Shown: one piece after another, positions 16,329-21,329 of the stretch
Position numbering within the stretch: position 1 is the first letter of the stretch
Layout of the letters: each line of letters begins with the position of its first letter
The notes under the pieces: generated by a model
The model's database searches: none
What the model was told of the DNA's origin: nothing
Seen by the model: the letters and a program-made list of their open reading frames with translations, nothing else
Program-made: the position numbers and the translations under genes
Assembly (NCBI GenBank): GCA_958439725.1
Contig: CAUBWJ010000036.1
Coordinates: 1-21,329, forward strand
Reading direction: 5' to 3'
Source of the DNA: an uncultured Muribaculaceae bacterium
GTDB taxonomy: Bacteria > Bacteroidota > Bacteroidia > Bacteroidales > Muribaculaceae
Length of the DNA stretch: 21,329 bases

Positions 16329-19300
16329 TTAGAATGTTACGTTAAGACCGAATGAATACGAACGCTGCAGAGGATACGACTGGCCGCCGAGAGCCTCAGG
16401 GTCGATATTATAATGTTTATACAGACCGGTGATAGTGCAGAGGTTGTCGCCCGACAGATAGAATCTCACCTGGTCGATGCCTGCGCGGCGGGTGATTGCG
16501 GCAGGAATGGTATAACCTACAGTAAGGTTTTTCAGACGTGCATACCATGCGTGCTGCAGATAACGGGTCTGTGTGAGGGCAACTTCGGCACCGCCTTCGG
16601 CCACATACGATTTGAAGCGGGGGAAATAGCCGTTTGGATTTTCCTCGGTCCAGCGGTCGTAGTAGTTACCGTAGGTGATATTTGTCCACGGCTGCGCGTA
16701 GATACCCCAGAAATAGAGGTCGCTGCTTCCGGGATAGTAGTCGCGTTTGCCTATACCCTGAATGAATACGCTCAGGTCAAAGTTGTTCCATTCAGCCGAT
16801 GCGTTGAAACCGAAACGATAGCGCGATGCGCTGTTACCAATCTTTTTCAAATCGCCATGGTCTTCAAGGGTATATTTACCGCGGTAGATTTCGCCGTCGC
16901 CGTTAAGGTCGGCAAACTTGATGTCGCCGGGAGCGAGAGGACGTGTACCGAGATAAGAGGCAACTTTCGACTGGTCGGCATGGTTCTTTATCTCGTCTTC
17001 CGACTGGAAGAATCCGAGTGAGGTATAGCCCCAAATTTCGCCTATCTGGTGTCCTACGTAATAGGAGCTGAGTGAACCGGTGGGATTGTCAAACTTGGTG
17101 ATTTTAGCGTATGCGTCGGAGAGGTTGAAGCTTACGTTGTAATTGAACGGTTTGCCTGCAAGCTGGAATTTGTCGTGCCATCCGAGGGTGATTTCCCAGC
17201 CCTTGGTTTTCAGGTCGGCTGCATTTTCCTGCGGCACAGAAGTACCGAGTACATTAGGCAATGGCTGTCCGCTCGTGAGCATATCCTTGGTCCAGCGTGT
17301 ATAAATATCGCCGCTGAAGGTCAGGCGGTTGTTGAAGAAGTTAAGATCAAGACCGATATTCGAGGTTGTAACCTTCTCCCATGTAAGAGCGCCTGACACC
17401 AGACCGGGAGTCCATACATAAACGGGCTGCTTGCCGTCAATAATCTGACCCATTTTGCCGGAGCCCATAGTGGTGATATATGCGTAGGTACTTACGTCCT
17501 GGTTGCCGAGTGTTCCGTAGGAATAGCGCACTTTAGCAAAGCTGAGAACCGGCTGAAGCGACTGCATGAATTTTTCGCGTGAAAGTACCCATGCCACCGA
17601 ACCCGATGGGTTGAAGGTGTAGCGGTCGCTTCTGCGGAAACGTGATGTTCCGTCGTAACGTCCGTCAAATTCAACTATATACTTATCATCAAAAATATAG
17701 TTCAGACGTCCGTATCCGCTTCGTGTGGCCCATGTGCTGATTGACTCACCCACGTTCATGTCGCCGGTAGCAAGTCCGGGGGTAGGAAGTGACGATGAAA
17801 TAAGCTCCTTGCGCGAGAGGCTGCTGTATTCATAGCGGTAGTCCTCCTGATTGAAACCGGCCACTACGGTAACGTCGTGCTTCGAGGCGAATGTTTTGTG
17901 AAAAGTCATATACGCATCATAGCTGAGGCGCTTACTCTCGTCGGTTGTAGTGGTAGCGCTCGTCACCTCATTTCTGTAATAAGGAGCGCGGTCGGGACCG
18001 TCGTAATAGGCTACCGGCAGATAATGCCAGCGGTTACGGTTCTTGGAGAAGTTATAAGCAAACACACCGTTTACCCACAGCACATCCTTTAAGATATCGA
18101 TTTTGGTTGTGAACTGGTCGGAGAACGACAGGCCCTGTTCGGAGCTGCGTCCACCTTCAGCCAGTGTACCGAAAACGGATGAACCTGAGGCGGTCCATGT
18201 TCCGTCGGGGTTCTTTATCACATCCATAGGATTGCATCGGAAAACCTCCCAGTAATAGCTTGAGCCCAGATAAGTGGGAGTATCGTAATCCTTTATAATC
18301 ATGGACATGTTGCTTCCCAGGGTCCACCAGTCGGTGAGTTTGAAGTTCAGTTTGGCGCGGGTGTTATAGCGGTTGAACTTATCTGTTCCGTATCTGATTA
18401 TACCGTCGGTGAAGTTATAGCCTGCGGAAAGCATGTAGTTTACACGGTCGGTCTTACCGGAGATTGACAGGCTGTGGGTGGTAGCGAAGCCGAAATCGCG
18501 ATAAGCCTCCTTGATCCAGTCAGTCTGGCCGAAGTATGAATATGTTCCGTCAGGATTTAAAAAGTAAGGATCGGCCTGACCTTCGGAAACCTTCTTGGCA
18601 TAAGCCTGCTGCTCCTCGTTATAGAGGTTGTACCAGGGCGCCGACATTATATTTCTTACCTGAGTAACAATGTAGGGGTCGGTAACGAGCTTGGGTTTAT
18701 GCACATTCTGGCGGCCCTGGAAGTTGCCTGAATAGCTAATTGTCAGTTTCTCCGATTTTCCCTCCTTGGTGGTGACAAGAATCACACCGAAAGCAGCGCG
18801 CGAACCGTAGATGGCCGACGAAGCTGCATCCTTGAGCACCGAGATGTTTTCGATATCGTTAGGATTCATGTGGTTGAGGGTCCATGAATCGGAAATCACA
18901 CCATCTATAACCACAAGAGGCGAACCACCGTTGAGCGAGGTGGTACCGCGGATATTGAACGAGGGCGAAGCGTCGGCTCTACCGTCGCCAATACTAATGT
19001 TAAGGTTGGCTACCGTTCCCTGAAGTGCCTGACCTACATTAAGCACCGGACGGTTCTCAATCTGCTTGGTGTCCACTGTAGCCACAGCTCCGGAAAGGTT
19101 AACCTTCTTCTGAACGCCGTAACCAACGACAACCACTTCGTCAAGGCTCTGCATATCGTCGGCGAGAATCACATCGAGAGACGCTCCGTCCCACGTCATC
19201 TCTACAGGCTTGTAGCCCACACCTGTAATTCTGATAATACTGCCTTTTTTTACATTTGCAAGGGAGAACTGGCCATCAATGTTGGTGGTGGTTCCCTTTG

Positions 19301-19491
19301 CGGCGCCTTTAACAATAACGGAAGCGCCGATTACCGGGTCGCCTTGCGAGTCGACTACCGTTCCTTTACACAAACTGGGCGCCTGCTTAGTTTGCTCTAC
19401 TAAGCCAACCGCCTGAGCATCAATAAAATACCCCCCCGAAACTAAGAAGGAAGGTACAAGCCAACAGTCTTGTCAACAATAGTTTTTGCAT
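16329..19491 (-). CDS. SusC/RagA family TonB-dependent transporter (pair 2), frameshifted in the signal peptide
   Basis: The long open frame starts only at a TTG (19373) inside the carboxypeptidase-regulatory-like domain and lacks a signal peptide. Upstream, ATG at 19491 opens a good signal peptide (start MQKLLLTRLLACTFLLSFGG) that runs into a TGA because of seven G (C7 at 19431-19437 on the plus strand). With six G, the peptide continues YFIDAQAVGLVEQTKQAPS into LCKGTVVDSQGDPVIG, giving 1053 residues, normal for SusC. The remainder is intact: DEVVVVGYG, plug FNIRGTTSLNGG and VLKDAASSAIYGSRA, and a barrel ending YSFGLNVTF. As written it would not be exported. It may be phase-variable, a young pseudogene or a sequencing error. 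Confidence 0.88.
19431..19437. repeat. C7/G7 homopolymer that breaks the susC2 signal-peptide frame
   Basis: Seven C on the plus strand (seven G in the coding sense) within codons 18-20 of susC2. Six or nine would restore the frame. Runs of this kind are prone to replication slippage and also to read errors. Confidence 0.9.
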
Positions 19492-19800
19492 TAGATTTTG
19501 GTTAAAAAGATGAATTAATTGGTTAGTTTGGTTTTTGCTTTGCAGCATCACAAAAATAAGCATCTGTTAACTATTTTTGATTGGACTATTCTACGAATGC
19601 CTTGCATAATCCAACTATTTGACCACATCAATATCAAATATGCATTCACACACATTTTAATATCACTTTATACTCACCCCTCCTTCAGCGCCTCATTACT
19701 AATAGAATTTTAATTGTTCAGATACAACATATACCATTGGAGTACAGAAGAAAAATATTAGATTTGTATATGGAAACGTAGAACCTGAAACATCCAAGAT
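19492..19800. other. AT-rich divergent region between susC2 and the crp-like gene
   Basis: About 309 bases with no convincing gene; a 64-codon frame inside is low-complexity and has no family features. It holds a perfect plus-strand promoter for the crp-like gene (19737-19766) and, on the minus strand, a TATTTTTG box at 19558-19551 that fits TAnnTTTG but has no TTG at the right distance. That box would give susC2 a leader of about 54 bases. Confidence 0.55.
19737..19766 (+). promoter_or_regulatory. Bacteroidota-type promoter of the crp-like gene
   Basis: TTG (19737-19739), a 19-base spacer, then TAGATTTG (19759-19766) exactly fit the Bacteroidota housekeeping promoter. The predicted start is near 19772, about 28 bases before the ATG at 19801. 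Confidence 0.7.
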
Positions 19801-20390
19801 ATGGCGAATATTAATGATTTTATGACCAGGATTGACTTGTCGGAGCTGATGGATTATGTCGCAGTCAGGGGCAAGAGCGTTGTTTATGCCAAGGGCGAGA
19901 GGATTGTGCAGCAGGGGGAGTTGTGCCGGTATGTGGGTGTGTAAAGTCGGGATATTTCAATTATGTGGCTCTCAATTCAAAGGGGCAGGAGGTGGTAACC
20001 GGCTTCTCTTTCGAGGGTGAGGTAGTTACCGACTATGTGCGGGGATTCCTGTTCGACCAGCCTTCTCTTACTTCCATTGTTGCCGGATGCGATGCCGAGG
20101 CTCAGCAGGTGACGGTGGAAGATGCGCGTCGGTTTATCGCAGAGCGTAATCCCGGCTTCGTGGCCGAGGTTTCTTCCAATCTGCTGCAGGAGGCTTATTG
20201 CCGTTACCTTAACATGCTTGTAAAGACACCGACAGAACGGTTCCGGGCGCTTGTCTCGCGCTATCCCGGAGTAATACACAATCTGCCTATTCAGGAAATT
20301 GCCTCCTATTTAGGTATCTCACGCCGTCAGTTGCACCGCATCCGTGAGGCCGAAAGCAGCGCCAACGCCTCCAAAAGTGAAAATATTTAA
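19801..20390 (+). pseudogene. Crp/Fnr-family transcriptional regulator, frameshifted
   Basis: From ATG 19801 the frame reads a cyclic-nucleotide-binding-like start (MANINDFMTRIDLSELMDY, KGERIVQQGELCRYVGV) and stops at TAA 19942-19944. The next frame carries the rest from about 19940: VKSGYFNYVALNSKGQEVVTGF, a beta-roll and dimer helix, and a C-terminal helix-turn-helix IQEIASYLGISRRQLHRIRE. Adding one base near 19938-19942 (GTG GTA AAG) gives a continuous 196-residue protein, the size of the short Crp/Fnr regulators of Bacteroidales. A GTG at 19923 could start the downstream part alone, but it would lack the first strands of the sensor domain. The cause is a lost base or a sequencing error; no long homopolymer is present. 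Confidence 0.75.
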
Positions 20391-20424
20391 GGAAAAACAT
20401 CGCGCCTCACTGAATTTCATAGCC

Positions 20425-20446
20425 CGATGGGACAAATGTCCCATCG
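20425..20446. promoter_or_regulatory. 22-bp perfect palindrome, candidate Crp/Fnr-type operator
   Basis: Arms CGATGGGACA (20425-20434) and TGTCCCATCG (20437-20446) pair perfectly around AA. The centre (20435.5) is about 42 bases ahead of the start predicted from the TAGCTTTG box at 20465-20472, the classic position of a class II activator site. It follows the crp-like gene by 35 bases. No other copy with both half-sites was noticed in the window. Confidence 0.6.
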
Positions 20447-20447
20447 A

Positions 20448-20597
20448 ATGTCGATTATTCGTTGTAGCTTTGTGTATGGCGAATGGCTCGAAGCTCTCAA
20501 CAGGCGGAATATTACCGCTCCACAGCTGCACAATGTGGATAGCCTGTATGATGATTTTGCCAATAATAACCGGTTACTATTCAACCCTTCAAAATAA
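20448..20597 (+). CDS. Possible 49-residue small protein
   Basis: ATG 20448 opens 49 codons with a balanced, protein-like composition (FVYGEWLEALNRRN, then VDSLYDDFANNNRLLFNPSK), ending seven bases before the ATG of the membrane protein gene. In-frame ATGs also occur inside the palindrome at 20427 and 20436. Against it: the promoter box at 20465 lies within it, so a transcript from there would miss its start. I do not recognise the sequence. It could be chance, or the remnant of a gene. Confidence 0.3.
   Translation: MSIIRCSFVYGEWLEALNRRNITAPQLHNVDSLYDDFANNNRLLFNPSK
20465..20472 (+). promoter_or_regulatory. Promoter -7 box downstream of the palindrome
   Basis: TAGCTTTG fits TAnnTTTG. No TTG lies 19-21 bases upstream; that position falls on the right palindrome arm, as expected for an activator-dependent promoter. 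It would drive the membrane protein gene at 20605 and the gene after it. Confidence 0.5.
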
Positions 20598-20604
20598 CAA
20601 ACCC

Positions 20605-20997
20605 ATGAGACTGACCGACAAGCGATTTTGGATTCGGGAGATTGCGCTCACAGTGGCGTTGTCTGCAATGCCATTGACAATGTATGGCGAAAACATACGG
20701 GTAATTATGCTGATTGTAACGTCGTATGCTGTAGTCGCGGGTATAAGTGTGATATCCGTTTCCAAACCCTCGGTTTTTGCTACATGGGCATTGATATTCT
20801 GTGCCGCGAATGGCGCATATATCATCGACTTAATCATTATTGATAGTCTGAGGTTAATCAGGATGGAATCTTATCCTTTGATTGTAGGGCAACTATATCT
20901 ATTTCCGGTATGCCTGCTTGCAAATGCCCTGGTTTGCATAATCGGAGGTATCATATACCGCAAAATCAATAAAGCGACGAAAGGAGGCAAGCGATGA
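20605..20997 (+). CDS. Small four-helix membrane protein, function unknown
   Basis: I place the start at ATG 20605 (MRLTDKRFWIREIALTVALS), giving 130 residues. The same frame is open from 20344, but that part overlaps the end of the crp-like gene and reads poorly; an ATG at 20533 is the other candidate. Four hydrophobic segments lie at about 13-28, 32-53, 57-80 and 91-118, with a basic C-terminus (YRKINKATKGGKR). No motif is recognised. It overlaps the next gene by four bases (ATGA), so both form one unit, probably controlled by the palindrome upstream and the neighbouring Crp-like regulator. Confidence 0.65.
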   Translation: MRLTDKRFWIREIALTVALSAMPLTMYGENIRVIMLIVTSYAVVAGISVISVSKPSVFATWALIFCAANGAYIIDLIIIDSLRLIRMESYPLIVGQLYLFPVCLLANALVCIIGGIIYRKINKATKGGKR

Positions 20998-21299
20998 AAA
21001 GTCTTGGTAAAATAATTGCATATTCGATTGCAATCGGATTTGTTTTGTTTGTAGCCATTGTTATTATTGCAACCTATCTTATGGGATATAAAGTGCCGGC
21101 ACGAAGAAATGTAGAGATTGACAATCGGGATAAAATAATCAAGAGAATCGAATCTTATATTTCAGCCAACGGTCGGTTGCCAGAATCATTATCCTGTGTA
21201 GGGTTTGAACAAACCTATGGAGGATATGCCTTTAAGGGAATTTACTTTGACTATATCAGATTTAACGATAAAGAATTATTACTGTCCGCTAAACTTTAG
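20994..21299 (+). CDS. Small membrane-anchored protein, apparently truncated at its C-terminus by the repeat
   Basis: A 101-residue protein with one N-terminal membrane helix (about 8-30) and a short extracytoplasmic or cytoplasmic part (VEIDNRDKIIKRIESYISANGRLPESL, YGGYAFKGIYFDYIRFNDKE). The last seven residues, LLLSAKL, and the stop are coded by the right arm of the terminal inverted repeat (from 21275), whose other copy at the window start ends with the same codons in an unrelated context. The natural end of the protein is therefore probably lost. Function not recognised. Confidence 0.65.
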   Translation: MKSLGKIIAYSIAIGFVLFVAIVIIATYLMGYKVPARRNVEIDNRDKIIKRIESYISANGRLPESLSCVGFEQTYGGYAFKGIYFDYIRFNDKELLLSAKL

Positions 21300-21329
21300 A
21301 GTGCAATAGAAAAAATAGGGCTGATCCAT
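21275..21329. repeat. Right arm of the terminal inverted repeat
   Basis: Reverse complement of 1-56 with about five differences; the inner 26 bases are identical. It begins inside the final codons of the preceding gene and continues to the window edge. An insertion-sequence end is the simplest reading; the element body would lie beyond the window. Confidence 0.7.

Noticed and set aside
19519..19713. A 64-codon frame between susC2 and the crp-like gene
   Set aside because: Low-complexity, AT-driven, no motif, and it lies in the divergent promoter region.
19923..20390. GTG start giving a free-standing 155-residue regulator
   Set aside because: It would begin in the middle of the sensor domain; the missing first strands are present in the other frame just upstream, so a frameshift is the simpler explanation.
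20344..20604. N-terminal extension of the small membrane protein
   Set aside because: It would overlap the crp-like gene and run through the palindrome and promoter box; its composition is unlike the rest, and ATG 20605 gives a coherent protein.

Overview
The window looks like a chromosomal segment of a gut-type member of Bacteroidales, most likely Muribaculaceae or a near relative. The basis is two SusC/SusD pairs, a BlaI/M56-TonB regulator pair, promoters of the Bacteroidota type (TTG-N19/20-TAnnTTTG), mid-range GC and the style of the SusD lipoproteins. The family-level call is inference from general familiarity; no search was possible. No rRNA, tRNA or CRISPR array was seen.

Layout, left to right. 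(1) 1-171: an inverted-repeat arm at the extreme left edge, then a hairpin. (2) 172-1892, minus: blaI-like repressor followed by an M56 metallopeptidase with a TonB-like C-terminus, with a good promoter at 1918-1948. (3) 1996-2167: dispersed palindromic repeats and a strong terminator. (4) 2232-7307, minus: SusC/SusD pair 1. (5) 7308-7669: divergent intergenic region with a C7 tract. (6) 7670-14345, plus: a compact type IX secretion system (T9SS) cluster, porT-porP-gldK-gldL-gldM-gldN. (7) 14386-14421: terminator between convergent operons. (8) 14535-19491, minus: SusC/SusD pair 2, whose susC is frameshifted at a G7 run inside the signal-peptide region. (9) 19801-20390, plus: a Crp/Fnr-family regulator with a one-base frameshift. 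(10) 20425-21299: a 22-bp palindrome and promoter-like box, then a small membrane protein gene and an overlapping 101-codon gene whose last codons lie in the right-hand copy of the inverted repeat.

How it works together: gldL/gldM encode the proton-driven inner-membrane motor of the T9SS, gldK/gldN the periplasmic ring, and porT and porP outer-membrane components. The SusC/SusD pairs are TonB-dependent glycan or peptide importers. No glycoside hydrolase, HTCS or sigma/anti-sigma pair accompanies them here, so their substrates cannot be read from context.

Most worth a second look: the 55-56 bp inverted repeats at both window ends, which look like insertion-sequence ends and appear to truncate the last gene; the G7 frameshift in susC2 together with the frameshift in the divergent crp gene about 450 bp away; and the palindrome centred about 42 bp upstream of a predicted start site, right after the crp gene.
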